Shown here: in pieces, positions 38,277-47,543 of the stretch
Numbering within the stretch: the first letter of the stretch is position 1
How the letters are laid out: each line of letters begins with the position of its first letter
NCBI GenBank assembly: GCA_029959555.1
Contig: JASCPI010000014.1
Location: 39,450 to 103,449 of the forward strand
Origin: Lysobacteraceae bacterium PS02065
GTDB taxonomy: Bacteria > Pseudomonadota > Gammaproteobacteria > Xanthomonadales > Rhodanobacteraceae
Direction: 5' to 3'
DNA length: 64,000 bases
Position numbers and translations under genes: made by a program
Notes under the pieces: generated by a model
Databases searched by the model: none
Told to the model about the DNA's origin: nothing
The model's input: the letters and a program-made list of their open reading frames with translations, nothing else

Positions 38277-39458
38277 ATGACCACGACGTCCCCCGGGATT
38301 CCGCCTGCAGATCCGGAGCCGCTGCCCGCTGCGGACACCACGGCCGTCGAGCCTGCCCCCACGCCCTACCGCTCGCCGCATGCCGGCGCAGCGATGCGTC
38401 GCGCGTCCCACGAAGCCGCACTGGACCTCAACGCGCGCATCCATCGCCTGCTCGGCATCATCGTCGTCGGCGCCCTGCTCTACACGCTCTATTTCGCCAG
38501 CGAGCTGATCCTTCCGATCCTGCTTGCGGCGTTCTTCGCGCTGCTGCTGAGCCCGCTCATGAAGCACCTCGTGCGGCGCTGGCTGCCGCGCTGGATCGCC
38601 GCATTGCTGCTCATGAGCCTGACCCTCGCGACCTTCGCGGGCATCGTCAACGCGTTGTACCCGTCGGCGGCCGAATGGGCCTCGCGCGCGCCGCAGGTGC
38701 TGCGCGACGCGACACCGAAGATCAAGGCGCTGACGCGCCCGCTGCTCGAAGCGAGCCGCATGTCGGCCTCGCTCGGCGAGATCACCGGCGAAGAGAACAA
38801 GACCACGCGCTACGTCATGCAGGCACCGTCGCGACTCAGCCTGCTCGCGACCACGCCGCGCGTGCTCGCGGCGGCGCTCGCGGTGGTGCTGCTGACGTAC
38901 TTCTTCCTGCTGTACGGCGAGACGCTGCTGCGGCGTTTCCTGCTGCTGCGGCCGACTTGGGCGGCGAAGCGCCTCACGGTCGATATCGTGCGTGCCATTC
39001 AGAACGACGTCTCGCGCTACTTCCTCACCGTGTGCCTGACCAGCATCGGCCTCGGCGCGGTGACCGCCACCTACTTGTGGATGCTCGGCGTCGAGACGCC
39101 GCTGCTGTGGGGTGCGCTCGCGGCCCTGCTCAACCTCACGCCGTACGTCGGCCCGATGGTCATGGCCGCGCTGCTCATGCTGATCGGCCTCGCGCAGTTC
39201 CCGACGCTGACCGCAGCCGCGCTGCCTGCGATCGGCTACCTCGGCCTGCATACGGTCGAGAGCCAGATCGCGACGCCGCTGGTGCTCGGCCGCACGATCA
39301 ACCTCAATCCGCTCGCGATCATCCTGTCGCTGATGGTGTGGGGCTGGCTGTGGGGCATCCTCGGCCTGCTGCTCGCGGTGCCGATCCTGGTCAGCGTGAA
39401 GATCGTCTGCAGCCGCATCGAGAGCCTGCAGAACTGGGCCGTGCTGCTCGAGAAGTAG
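38277..39458 (+). CDS. AI-2E (PerM) family transporter
   Basis: The 393-residue protein has about eight membrane helices after a Pro/Ala-rich N-terminus. Hallmarks: LYFASELILPILLAAFFALLLSPL, LTYFFLLYGETLLRR, and the C-terminal half ALLNLTPYVGPMVMAALLM...GLHTVESQIATPLVLGRTINLNPLAIILSLMVWGWLWGILGLLLAVPIL. The family has been linked to autoinducer-2 export and sodium/proton exchange; the substrate here is unknown. It diverges from the aroG leader. Confidence 0.92.
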   Translation: MTTTSPGIPPADPEPLPAADTTAVEPAPTPYRSPHAGAAMRRASHEAALDLNARIHRLLGIIVVGALLYTLYFASELILPILLAAFFALLLSPLMKHLVRRWLPRWIAALLLMSLTLATFAGIVNALYPSAAEWASRAPQVLRDATPKIKALTRPLLEASRMSASLGEITGEENKTTRYVMQAPSRLSLLATTPRVLAAALAVVLLTYFFLLYGETLLRRFLLLRPTWAAKRLTVDIVRAIQNDVSRYFLTVCLTSIGLGAVTATYLWMLGVETPLLWGALAALLNLTPYVGPMVMAALLMLIGLAQFPTLTAAALPAIGYLGLHTVESQIATPLVLGRTINLNPLAIILSLMVWGWLWGILGLLLAVPILVSVKIVCSRIESLQNWAVLLEK

Positions 39459-39488
39459 CGCGGCGGCGACGCCGCCGCGCCACGGCGG

Positions 39489-40016
39489 TCACTTGGCTTC
39501 GAGCTTCTTCTTGAGGTTGTCGAGGCCGGCCTGGTAGACGTTGGACATCGTCGTCGTGGCGGTCTCGTCGTTGGCGTCCGCAGCAGGCTTGTCGCCCGTG
39601 TCCTTGCGCTTGAACGTACCGCTCCACGTCACCGTGGACTGGTTCGCGCCGTCGGCCTTGATGCTCACGGTCGACGTGTAGTGGCTGACCGGCAGCACGC
39701 CCTCGAGGATCGCGTAGCGGAACGTGTGCGATGCGGCGTTCCACTCGAGCAGCTTCTCGTGGATCGTGCCGCCGTCGCCGAGCGTGAGCTTGCGCTCCGC
39801 GCCGACCTCGTTGTTCTTGCCCTTGGTGATCTCGTCCTTGGCGACGGCCGGATGCCAGGTGTGCAGACCATCGAAATCCTTGACCGCGTTCCAGGCCTTC
39901 TCGGCCGGCACCGCGACGGTGACACTCTTGCTCACCTTGAGCTCGGGCGCCGCGGCCTGGGCCACGACGGACATGCCGGCCGCCACGACGGCGGCCAACG
40001 CGATCGACAGCTTCAT
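39489..40016 (-). CDS. Exported SRPBCC (START-like) domain protein
   Basis: A 175-residue precursor with a signal peptide (MKLSIALAAVVAAGMSVVAQA). A polyketide cyclase/SRPBCC fold follows: VSKSVTVAVPAEKAWNAVKDFDGLHTWHPAV, then strands with KLTLGDGGTIHEKLLEWN and STVTWSGTFKRKD. The N-terminal strand-helix with the WxWHP element is typical. This helix-grip fold binds hydrophobic ligands; the periplasmic ligand is unknown. The ATG follows GGAGAAGCGC. It converges with the AI-2E gene. Confidence 0.82.
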   Translation of the reverse strand: MKLSIALAAVVAAGMSVVAQAAAPELKVSKSVTVAVPAEKAWNAVKDFDGLHTWHPAVAKDEITKGKNNEVGAERKLTLGDGGTIHEKLLEWNAASHTFRYAILEGVLPVSHYTSTVSIKADGANQSTVTWSGTFKRKDTGDKPAADANDETATTTMSNVYQAGLDNLKKKLEAK

Positions 40017-40199
40017 GCGCTTCTCCACAGGGGTTCGGGAACGGGAACGGGAACCGGGAAATCTTCCCGGGCGCGCACGTTGGCACGGAAGCGCGGCGAC
40101 ATCACGCTGCGGTGCAGCCAGGGCTCCGATCCGCTGGACGGTTGCGTCGGATACCGTGTGTCCGCAGGCGATATCGATTCGGGGTGGCCTCGTGCGGGA

Positions 40200-43100
40200 T
40201 CAGTCCTCCTCGCGGAACGTCATCGCGGTCGGCGCCTCGGCCCCTTCGAGCAGGACCGTGGTCACGCCGTCGTCGAGCCGGAGCCCCGAGATCGCCAGCG
40301 TCGACGAGGCCGACGCGCGCACCCATGGCGACACCTGTTCGACGCCGGCGGAATCGCGCACCGACAGCCGGACGACGGCAGCCTGTGCATCCAGCCAGGC
40401 GCGTTGGACGCGAATCTCGCGCGCGCCACTGCGAACCAGCAGCCCGTCGTCGAATCGCTGCCTCGACGCAGGCGGCATGTCGAACGCATGTACGGAGCGG
40501 CCGTCGAGGATCGCCACCGCAGCATCGCCGAAGATCGGTGCCGATGCCGGATAAGGATCGTCGAAGCCCTCGCGCATCAGCACGATCGTGTTGGTGTCGA
40601 CGAGCGAATGCGGATCGTGGCCGCCGACGTCGAGCGCGAACGTCGCCGACGTTTCCATGGTGTCGTGGCGCACCGGTGCTCGCACGAGCCAGGTCAGGCT
40701 GCGACCGGGCGGAATCGTGGCGAGATCGTCGAGCACGCCGTCGCCGCTCGCCGCGCAGGTCGCACCGGCCCCGGCGCCGAAACACTGCCAGCGCGCGAAG
40801 TCACCGTCGAACGCGGCCGACAGCGTTGCCGCGACCGGGAACGCGGTCGCCTCGCCGAGGCCGTCATTGCGCAAGGTCACGGCGTAATCGACAACGCGGC
40901 CGTAGGCGACGTAGGCACGCCCGTCGTCGAGGCTCGGCGCGAGCACGGCGCGCTCGAGCACGGCGAGTGGCGCGTGTGCGTCGGAGGCGAGGAAGTTGCC
41001 GTCGCCGGCGTAGTTCGCGGTCAACGTGCGCGCGCCTGAGCCCGCGGGCGTCAGCGTGCAGGCGTTCGCGGTGTCGAGAGCGACCGTGCACGATGTCGTG
41101 CCGTCGCCGATCGTGACGGTACCGAGCGGCGTGCCTGCTCCAGGCGCCCGCGCCGCGACCGAGACGCGGATCTCGACGCCGTCACCGACCAGCACCGACG
41201 CCGGTGCGCTCAGCTCGACGACACTGCCCGCGCGATCGACCGCGAACGTGCCCGTCGTCGAAGACCCTGCGACGAAATCGTCGACCGATCCGATGTGGCG
41301 TGCGGTGATCGCATGCACGCCGACCCCGAGTCCGGACGTCGTCCACGACACGACACCTTGCGTGATCCACGCGCGCGCCAGCAACGCGGTACCGGAGAGG
41401 AACTCGACCTCGCCCGCCTCGATCGGTACACCCGCATGATCGGCGACATGCGCCGTGAGCGTGACCGGTTGGCCGTAGACCGGAATGGAGCCCTGCGGCT
41501 CGAGCGTGGTCGTGCCCTGCAAGTCGACGATGACCTCGAAGGTCGCCGTGATCGTCGCGTCGCCACGGCTCGTCACCGTGATCGTGCGTGGACCGACCGA
41601 ACCGAAGCCCAGCGCGACCGGCACGCTGCCGTGCGACTGACGCACGTCGCCCGGCATCGTATCGGACGGATTGCTGCTCGTGAAACGCCACAGCGTCGTG
41701 TCGTCGATGTTCGCGTTGACGACGGCATCGTCGACCGCGAGCGTGAACGGCTGCGCGGCATCGGCCGGGATCATGACCGATGTGGCGCCAGCCGGGATCG
41801 CGACGCGTACCGGACCCGACAGCGCCGCCGACGGCAACGGCAGGTTCTCGAACGCGATCTCGGCGCGCACGTTGTGTCCCGGGATGCTCACGATCGCCTT
41901 GTAGGTACCGACTTCGCGATTCGCCCGGCGTACATCGGGCTGATAGCCGGTCGAGCCGAAACCCGCGGCGAGATCCTGCGTTTCGGGATCCGGATCGCTT
42001 TCGAGATCGACACTGGGACCCGAGAGCGGCGCCGCGATGTTGACCGGGCTGACGTACTCGGGATTCGAGTCGTTGAGGATCGAACGGATGTTGAGGGCGT
42101 AAGCGGACGGACTGAAGTTCTGGCCGATGCGCGCACGCATCGAGATCGAAGGTGTGCAGGTTGCCGAACCGAGGTGCCGCATGCACAGCTCGATCCGGCG
42201 CGTGCTGTCGTTGATGTCGAACGCGTACGGCAGATTCGTCGGCACGGGCGTGAGCACCGCGAGGAACTTCGGCGCACCGCCCATCGCACCGTCGCCGGTC
42301 GCGCGGATGCCCTCGATCGTCACGGGGCCGGCGACCGACGTGGTGCCGGCGACCGCGAAATTCGCCGTACTGCTGTCCGCGACGTAGGCCTCGTGCAACG
42401 CGTCGACGTAACCGCGGGTGATGTCGCTCGCGAGCACCTGCGAGGCACGATCCGGACGCACCGTGTTGGTGGCCAGCAGCGCGGACGGTTCCGGCACGCT
42501 CCAGCCATTGTTCCAGGTGATGCGTGCATTGCCGTTGTTGAAGGCCGGCGTGCGATACCAGGTCACCGTCTCCGTCGCGGCACCCGCCGAGGGAAACGCG
42601 GAGTTCACCGACGTGATCATCGACATCTTGTAGCTGCGCGTGCCGGCCTGATTGAGGAAGCTGCGCATCGTCGCGCCGCCGGTCTGAATGCTGCGCGGTC
42701 GGATCAGCGCGTAGGCACGCTCGGCAGGATGGCCGTTCATGAGCAGGTTGGGATCGAGCGAGAAGTCGCGATCGGCGATCGAGGGATCAGCGAGCACGTT
42801 CTGCACGCTGGTCGCGAAGAGCGTGCTCGAGGCCATCGTCGCCGCGTCGGTCAGCGTGATCAGCAGCTGCGGCGCGTGGCGGGTGTGGGTCTGACCCATC
42901 ACCTTCTCCTTGCTCGCGAACGCGAAACGGCCGAAAGACCCAGTGGAGGGGTCCGGCGCCGACACCACGCGCAGCACGCCGGCATAGCCTTGGCGGATGC
43001 GATCCTTGACCACTTCGGTCACGTCGAGGCTGTGGTAACCGCGCTCGGCGATGCGCCATGCCTGCGCGGGATCGTCGGCGTTGCCGGCACGCACGGGGCC

Positions 43101-43553
43101 GGCGAGTGTCGAGGCGCAGTTCGAAGGCGTGGCCTCGTTCGCGAAGCAATCGCCACCGGCGGTGTGCAGGCCGTCCACACGGACGTAGCCCGGTTCGATC
43201 ACCTCGTCGGCGTAGAGCACGAGGCGCGCGCGGAATACCTTCTCCGCGGTGAGGTTGTAGGTGCTCGACGAGACCGTCGCCGTGTTGTTCTCGATGACCA
43301 GCCGGCTCAAGGTCCCGCTCGGCAACGTCGCGAGCGAGAAGCGCAGGTCGGCGACGCGATCAGGCCCGACCGCGAGCGTCTCCTCGAACGGCTGATATGG
43401 CCCCGAGGCGGTAGAGCGCGAGGCATCGGCTTCGAGCACGGCCGGCACCCACATTGGCCCACTCGCACCGCAGGCCGAGAGCAGGGTCGCCAGCCCCGCG
43501 AGTGCCCATGCCCTCGTCGTGCGCCACACGCGCAATCCCGTCACGCTCGCCAT
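40200..43553 (-). CDS. Large lipoprotein with CBM96-like and Ig-like domains
   Basis: 1117 residues with a lipoprotein signal peptide, lipobox LSAC with Cys28. The N-terminal half contains a jelly-roll-like region (LRFSLATLPSGTLSRLVIENN...LDVTEVVKDRI) resembling CBM96/DNRLRE modules, and a second domain with tyrosine-rich strands. Residues about 680-900 carry two Ig-like repeats (TTTLEPQGSIPVYGQPVTLTAHV; VVELSAPASVLVGDGVEIRVSV) of the Big_3-type found in adhesins. A DUF11-like repeat region (VVDYAVTLRNDGLGEATAFPV) and a beta-rich C-terminus follow. A motif near residue 1000 (LMREGFDDPYP) recalls the GFE-type tail of two other proteins here, but is internal. Probably a surface-exposed binding or matrix protein. 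Confidence 0.75.
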   Translation of the reverse strand: MASVTGLRVWRTTRAWALAGLATLLSACGASGPMWVPAVLEADASRSTASGPYQPFEETLAVGPDRVADLRFSLATLPSGTLSRLVIENNTATVSSSTYNLTAEKVFRARLVLYADEVIEPGYVRVDGLHTAGGDCFANEATPSNCASTLAGPVRAGNADDPAQAWRIAERGYHSLDVTEVVKDRIRQGYAGVLRVVSAPDPSTGSFGRFAFASKEKVMGQTHTRHAPQLLITLTDAATMASSTLFATSVQNVLADPSIADRDFSLDPNLLMNGHPAERAYALIRPRSIQTGGATMRSFLNQAGTRSYKMSMITSVNSAFPSAGAATETVTWYRTPAFNNGNARITWNNGWSVPEPSALLATNTVRPDRASQVLASDITRGYVDALHEAYVADSSTANFAVAGTTSVAGPVTIEGIRATGDGAMGGAPKFLAVLTPVPTNLPYAFDINDSTRRIELCMRHLGSATCTPSISMRARIGQNFSPSAYALNIRSILNDSNPEYVSPVNIAAPLSGPSVDLESDPDPETQDLAAGFGSTGYQPDVRRANREVGTYKAIVSIPGHNVRAEIAFENLPLPSAALSGPVRVAIPAGATSVMIPADAAQPFTLAVDDAVVNANIDDTTLWRFTSSNPSDTMPGDVRQSHGSVPVALGFGSVGPRTITVTSRGDATITATFEVIVDLQGTTTLEPQGSIPVYGQPVTLTAHVADHAGVPIEAGEVEFLSGTALLARAWITQGVVSWTTSGLGVGVHAITARHIGSVDDFVAGSSTTGTFAVDRAGSVVELSAPASVLVGDGVEIRVSVAARAPGAGTPLGTVTIGDGTTSCTVALDTANACTLTPAGSGARTLTANYAGDGNFLASDAHAPLAVLERAVLAPSLDDGRAYVAYGRVVDYAVTLRNDGLGEATAFPVAATLSAAFDGDFARWQCFGAGAGATCAASGDGVLDDLATIPPGRSLTWLVRAPVRHDTMETSATFALDVGGHDPHSLVDTNTIVLMREGFDDPYPASAPIFGDAAVAILDGRSVHAFDMPPASRQRFDDGLLVRSGAREIRVQRAWLDAQAAVVRLSVRDSAGVEQVSPWVRASASSTLAISGLRLDDGVTTVLLEGAEAPTAMTFREED

Positions 43554-43665
43554 GCCGAACCCCTGCTGCCCATCGACGGCCCTGCCCGATCGCCACGCGA
43601 TCGGATGCTGTCAGTGAACCAAGCGTCGGCGACGCGGCGGAACTATCAGCGCGTCGGCGTCGCGC

Positions 43666-44610
43666 TCAGCAGACGCCGAACGGCAGGGCCAGCGTCGACA
43701 CGACGCGCTGCCCGATCGCCTCGCCGCGCAGGAATCCGAGTCCGGCCGCGAGCGTCTCGGGTGCATCGACGACGCGATGGTGGCCGAGCCCCGACGTGCT
43801 CAGCAGCCGCGCCTGCGGCCAGTAGCGTGCGTAACGCTCGCCTTCATCCCAGGGTACGTCGCGGTCCTCGAGGTCGTGCACGATCAGCGCGGGCGTCGCG
43901 ATGACCGGCGCCGTCGCGTGCGCATGCAGCGATGCCGCGCGGAATGCGGTGATCGCCTCGTACTCGTCGAAGATGCGACGCGAGAGATGCCCGGCGAGGC
44001 CGACGATGCGACCGAAGCGGCGCGCCGCGTCGATCGGATCGGCCGCCGGCGCGAGCAGGACCACGCGCTCGGCCCGCATGCCCTGGGCGAGCGCGACCGC
44101 CACGGCACCGCCACCAAGCGAGTGACCGATCACCGCGGCGAGCGGACCGACATGCTCCGCGACGCGTTGCGCGGCCTGCGCGAACATCGGCATCGTCGCG
44201 CGGCGCCCCGTGCTGAAGCCGTGCGCGGGCTGGTCGAACGTGACGACCGCGTAGCCGGCGTCGCGCAACGGCTGCACCCACGGCAGGAAGCGCAGGCCGA
44301 AGCTCGACCAACCGTGCGCGAGCAGCACGGTCGGCTGTGTCGCCGGGTCGCCCCAGGTGTAGACGGCGAGTCGCTCGCTCCCGAAGTCGATCGTGTGGCG
44401 GTGCGCACCGCCGTCGTCGGCGCGTTGCGCCCTGCGACGCGCCCCTGGCATCGGCGTGCAGAACAGCCGGAACGCACGCTCGAGCGTGGCCTCGGGCATG
44501 AGCCAGCTGCCGAGCGCGAAGCGCGCCCGCAGCGCGCCTAAGCCGAGCTTCGCGTGCCACGGCATTTTGCGAACGGTCGTGCTATTTCTTGCGGTGAGAA
44601 CGGCGGCCAT
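43666..44610 (-). CDS. Alpha/beta hydrolase
   Basis: A 314-residue hydrolase-fold protein with no membrane helix. The oxyanion region is LLAHGWSSFGLRF, the nucleophile elbow AAVIGHSLGGGAVA, the acid in VHDLEDRDVPWDEG and the His in SGLGHHRVVDAP. Substrate unknown; serine hydrolase activity is likely. The ATG has GGAG 8-9 bases upstream. It begins 19 bases after the stop of the TetR gene, so the two form an operon and the hydrolase is probably part of that regulon. Confidence 0.85.
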   Translation of the reverse strand: MAAVLTARNSTTVRKMPWHAKLGLGALRARFALGSWLMPEATLERAFRLFCTPMPGARRRAQRADDGGAHRHTIDFGSERLAVYTWGDPATQPTVLLAHGWSSFGLRFLPWVQPLRDAGYAVVTFDQPAHGFSTGRRATMPMFAQAAQRVAEHVGPLAAVIGHSLGGGAVAVALAQGMRAERVVLLAPAADPIDAARRFGRIVGLAGHLSRRIFDEYEAITAFRAASLHAHATAPVIATPALIVHDLEDRDVPWDEGERYARYWPQARLLSTSGLGHHRVVDAPETLAAGLGFLRGEAIGQRVVSTLALPFGVC

Positions 44611-44629
44611 GGCCAGCTCCAGTCGACGG

Positions 44630-45250
44630 TCAGTGGGTGGGTGAGGTGCGACGCTCGCCGTACGAGGCGAGCAGGCGATCGAGCGCGCGGTCGGCGAGTT
44701 CGGCGGCGCGATCCGGAAGATAGATGCGGGCGTTGTGCAGGCCTTCGGTGACCGCGAACAGCTCGAACGCGAGCAGGTCGCGATCGGTGTCGGCAGCGAG
44801 TTCGCCCGCGTCGATGCACAGGCCGATCGCCTTGCCGAGCTGGCGATGCCACTGCATGAACCAGTCCGTGATGCGGTCGCGCAGCACGCCGGGGCGCGCG
44901 TCGTACTCGTGCGCGGCACTGAGCATGATGCAGCCTTCCGGGTTGTCACGTACCCAGGCGAACCAGCCCTGCATCATGCCGCGCAGACGCGCGAGGCCGC
45001 GCGGACGCGCCAGCGCCGGCCGCACGGCCACTTCGGTGAAGCGCCCCGCCGCCCAGTCGAGCACGGCGATCTGCAGATCCTCACGCGAGCCGAAATGCGC
45101 GAACACGCCGCTCTTGGACATGCCGGCCGCCGTGGCGAGATCGCCGATCGACAAGCCTTCCACGCCTTGCCGGCACGCGATCGCGTAGGCGCGCGAGAGG
45201 ATCATCTCACGCGTCGCAGTGCCCTTGTTGGTGGCGGTCAACGGAGACAT
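44630..45250 (-). CDS. TetR/AcrR family regulator (hydrolase operon)
   Basis: A 206-residue regulator. The N-terminal helix-turn-helix is ILSRAYAIACRQGVEGLSIGDLATAAGMSKSGVFAHFGSREDLQ; the ligand domain is all-helical, with MMQGWFAWVRDNPEGCIMLSAA and a C-terminus of the TetR_C type. It sits upstream of an alpha/beta hydrolase gene. A near-perfect 22-bp palindrome lies 9-30 bases before its ATG, typical of autoregulation. The ligand is unknown. Confidence 0.92.
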   Translation of the reverse strand: MSPLTATNKGTATREMILSRAYAIACRQGVEGLSIGDLATAAGMSKSGVFAHFGSREDLQIAVLDWAAGRFTEVAVRPALARPRGLARLRGMMQGWFAWVRDNPEGCIMLSAAHEYDARPGVLRDRITDWFMQWHRQLGKAIGLCIDAGELAADTDRDLLAFELFAVTEGLHNARIYLPDRAAELADRALDRLLASYGERRTSPTH

Positions 45251-45258
45251 GGCGCGAT

Positions 45259-45280
45259 AAATAGCACGATCGTTCTATTT
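45259..45280 (-). promoter_or_regulatory. Candidate TetR operator
   Basis: AAATAG-c-ACGATCGT-t-CTATTT, a 22-bp palindrome with a single mismatch pair, centred about 20 bases upstream of the TetR/hydrolase operon start. It is the only such site in this gap and overlaps where a promoter would lie. Confidence 0.7.
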
Positions 45281-45341
45281 CATCAAGCGCCGATCCGGAA
45301 GTCCACGCCCGCAGCCGCTTCCGGGACGACCTTCAAGGGGC

Positions 45342-45944
45342 TCAGCGCGGCCTGAAACGCTCCAGCGCCTGGTGGGCGATCGTGCCGAACAACGCCGCAT
45401 CGCCGACGGCCCGCGCACCGAGCATTGCACCGTGGATCGATGCGACGAACGCAGTCGCCTCCGCCACAGGCGTGCCACCCAGCCGCAACGACCCGCGCGA
45501 GTTGCCCTCCTCCATGACCGACGCCACCCACGCGTGCAGCGCCTCGAAATGCGCCTTGACCTCGTCGGCCACCTCGGCGGGCAGCGACGGCAACTCCGCG
45601 GCGAGCAACGCGCAGATGCAGATCGGTGGATTCGAGGCCTCGATGCACTGGGCCCAGAAGCCCGCGTACGCCTCGAGTCGGGCCATGGCATCGGGCACGG
45701 CCTCGTCGAGGGCGTCGAGACCCCGTCGAGTCGCGTCGCGATGCAGTGCAACCGTTGCCTTGACGAGATCCGCCTTGGCCGGGAAGTGGTGGTGGATGCT
45801 CGCCTTCCGCACAGCGACGCGTTCGGCGATGTCGGCGTAGCTGAAACCGTTGTAGCCGCCACTCGCGATCAGTTCGTTCGCATGCGCGATGATCTCGAGT
45901 GCCTTCGGAGAGTACGCCGGCGATTCCGCATCATGTCGTGGCAT
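45342..45944 (-). CDS. TetR/AcrR family regulator (membrane-protein operon)
   Basis: A 200-residue regulator with an HTH of EIIAHANELIASGGYNGFSYADIAERVAVRKASIHHHFPAKADLV. The C-terminal domain contains LLAAELPSLPAEVADEVKAHFEALHAWV. Its ATG overlaps the TGA of the upstream membrane protein gene by one base (TGATG), so both are expressed from the promoter holding the 46471-46490 palindrome. Probably it represses its own operon in response to an unknown ligand. Confidence 0.92.
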   Translation of the reverse strand: MPRHDAESPAYSPKALEIIAHANELIASGGYNGFSYADIAERVAVRKASIHHHFPAKADLVKATVALHRDATRRGLDALDEAVPDAMARLEAYAGFWAQCIEASNPPICICALLAAELPSLPAEVADEVKAHFEALHAWVASVMEEGNSRGSLRLGGTPVAEATAFVASIHGAMLGARAVGDAALFGTIAHQALERFRPR

Positions 45945-46438
45945 CAGGCGTCCACCTTCCCTCGCGCAGGCCGGCGCATGTACACCGCCCGCAGCTGCAG
46001 CGGAACGCCGATCACGAGCGCGAGCAGCAGCGCGCCCTGCACGCCGACGAGCAGCGGATCGGTCATCGATTTCGCGATCGGATCACCGGCCGGCAGCCTG
46101 CGCAGCGTCTCGCTCACCGCAGGAAGCAGCAACAGGAACACGCTCAGGCTCAACGCCACCGTCTCGACATAAGGACCCCAGCGCGTCGCGGAAGCCCAGC
46201 GTGAAACACCGAAACCGACCAGCAGCGCGACCAGCGTGACCGCGGCGATGACCGTGCTGACCGCCTGGTGCGCGATCGGGAACACGGTCAGCACGCCGAG
46301 CAGCATGAAGCCGAAGTACGCCACGCCACTGCGCGTGGCCGGCACGATCCTGCCGTGCCGGAACAGCATCGCGATCGCGAGCGGAATGGCGGGAAGGCTG
46401 CCCAGCGTGTGGAGCCAGCCGAGTGGAGAGATACTCAT
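45944..46438 (-). CDS. Hypothetical four-helix membrane protein
   Basis: A 164-residue polytopic protein with about four or five membrane helices (LHTLGSLPAIPLAIAMLF, VAYFGFMLLGVLTVFPIAHQA, VIAAVTLVALLVGFGV, VETVALSLSVFLLLLPAV, GALLLALVIGVPLQLRAVYM). No family recognised. It precedes and overlaps the TetR gene and shares its operator, so it is probably the regulated target. It could be a small transporter or a sensor; I cannot choose from sequence. Confidence 0.75.
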   Translation of the reverse strand: MSISPLGWLHTLGSLPAIPLAIAMLFRHGRIVPATRSGVAYFGFMLLGVLTVFPIAHQAVSTVIAAVTLVALLVGFGVSRWASATRWGPYVETVALSLSVFLLLLPAVSETLRRLPAGDPIAKSMTDPLLVGVQGALLLALVIGVPLQLRAVYMRRPARGKVDA

Positions 46439-46470
46439 GACGAAACCTCGAAGGATGTCGCCGCATAATC

Positions 46471-46490
46471 TACCTACCAATAGGTAGGTA
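46471..46490. promoter_or_regulatory. Candidate TetR operator
   Basis: TACCTACC-AATA-GGTAGGTA, with perfect 8-bp arms, centred about 42 bases before the membrane protein ATG. Tandem TACC/GGTA arms are typical of TetR-family sites. It lies in the 88-base gap between this operon and the end of the same-strand metallopeptidase gene. Confidence 0.7.
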
Positions 46491-46526
46491 ATCAAGATGC
46501 ACGGATCCGGAGGTTCACGACACGGG

Positions 46527-47543
46527 TCATCCGACGAAGTGGAACTGCCCCCGCTCGACGCCGTCCTGCCACGTCTCCGGTTGCGGCTGCCAAGGTCCGT
46601 CGCCGAGCACGGCATGCGCGAGATCCCCGATCGACACACCGAGGTGGTGCTCGGCCCCCACGCCGCCGTCACGAAGGTCGGCATGCCGCACGAACGCCCG
46701 GAATGGCACGTCTTCACGTGCCGCGAGCGCGGTGATCCGCGTGGCGAGGTCGTAGGACAGCCGGTTGCCGTCGTCGGTGGCGAGGAACGACTTGCCGGAC
46801 CAGAACGTCTGGATGCTGTCGGCGTTCCAGTACGCAGCATGTTGGGCGGTGATCTCGCGTTGCGAATACAGCTGCGCATGCGGCGATGCGAGGTGCGGGA
46901 ACATCGCGTGCTCGGTGTTCACCGCCAGCCCCTCGTTGAGCCAGGCCGGGATCGGCAGGTGCGATACGAGGCGATGCGTGAGCTCGTGCGCGATGACCGG
47001 TTCCATCGCGTCGATCGCCTCGAGCGGCATCACGAAATGGCCGTAGCCGAACTGCAGGAACATGCCCGAGGACATCGCGTACTCGCCGTCATCCGGGTAG
47101 TAGTGGCCGATGTAGGCGTAATAGTCGTCGGGATGCTCGAACACCATGACCACGTGCCGGCCATGGCCACCGTCGTCGGCGAGCTCGCCGAGACTGCGCC
47201 GTATGCGCGCGAGCATGCGCTGGCAGGTCGCAAGGAAGAGATCGCCCTGGCGCGAGTCCAAGGTCGACAGCAGCAGGAAATCATCGGAACCGCGCACGCG
47301 ATACCCCTCACCGAGCCGCGCGACGCCGGCATCGAGCCAGGCATGTGCGGCCGAGTCCCAGTACGCGTGGAGTCTCGCGTCACCGGAGTCGGTCGGCGCC
47401 GAGTCGCCGATGCGCTGCCAGTCGGGGATCGGCATGCTCGTGCCGTCGAACCAGTGCATCGTGACCGGAACGCGATCCGGCCCGACCGATGGCGACGCCG
47501 TCGCGGCGGCGGGAAGGAACAGGCGCGCGAGGCGTCGGAGCAT
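46527..47543 (-). CDS. Putative zinc metallopeptidase (gluzincin-type HELTH motif)
   Basis: A 338-residue protein with an Ala-rich hydrophobic N-terminus (LARLFLPAAATASPSVG) that may be a weak signal sequence. The conserved core is EPVIAHELTHRLVSHLPIPAWLNEGLAVNTE: HExxH for zinc and catalysis, then a Glu in WLNEGLA about 15 residues later as the third ligand, the arrangement of gluzincin peptidases (DUF1570/M61/M48-like MA clan members). A strand VVMVFEHPDDYYAYIGH precedes it. Substrate unknown. No adjacent gene explains its role. Confidence 0.8.
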   Translation of the reverse strand: MLRRLARLFLPAAATASPSVGPDRVPVTMHWFDGTSMPIPDWQRIGDSAPTDSGDARLHAYWDSAAHAWLDAGVARLGEGYRVRGSDDFLLLSTLDSRQGDLFLATCQRMLARIRRSLGELADDGGHGRHVVMVFEHPDDYYAYIGHYYPDDGEYAMSSGMFLQFGYGHFVMPLEAIDAMEPVIAHELTHRLVSHLPIPAWLNEGLAVNTEHAMFPHLASPHAQLYSQREITAQHAAYWNADSIQTFWSGKSFLATDDGNRLSYDLATRITALAAREDVPFRAFVRHADLRDGGVGAEHHLGVSIGDLAHAVLGDGPWQPQPETWQDGVERGQFHFVG

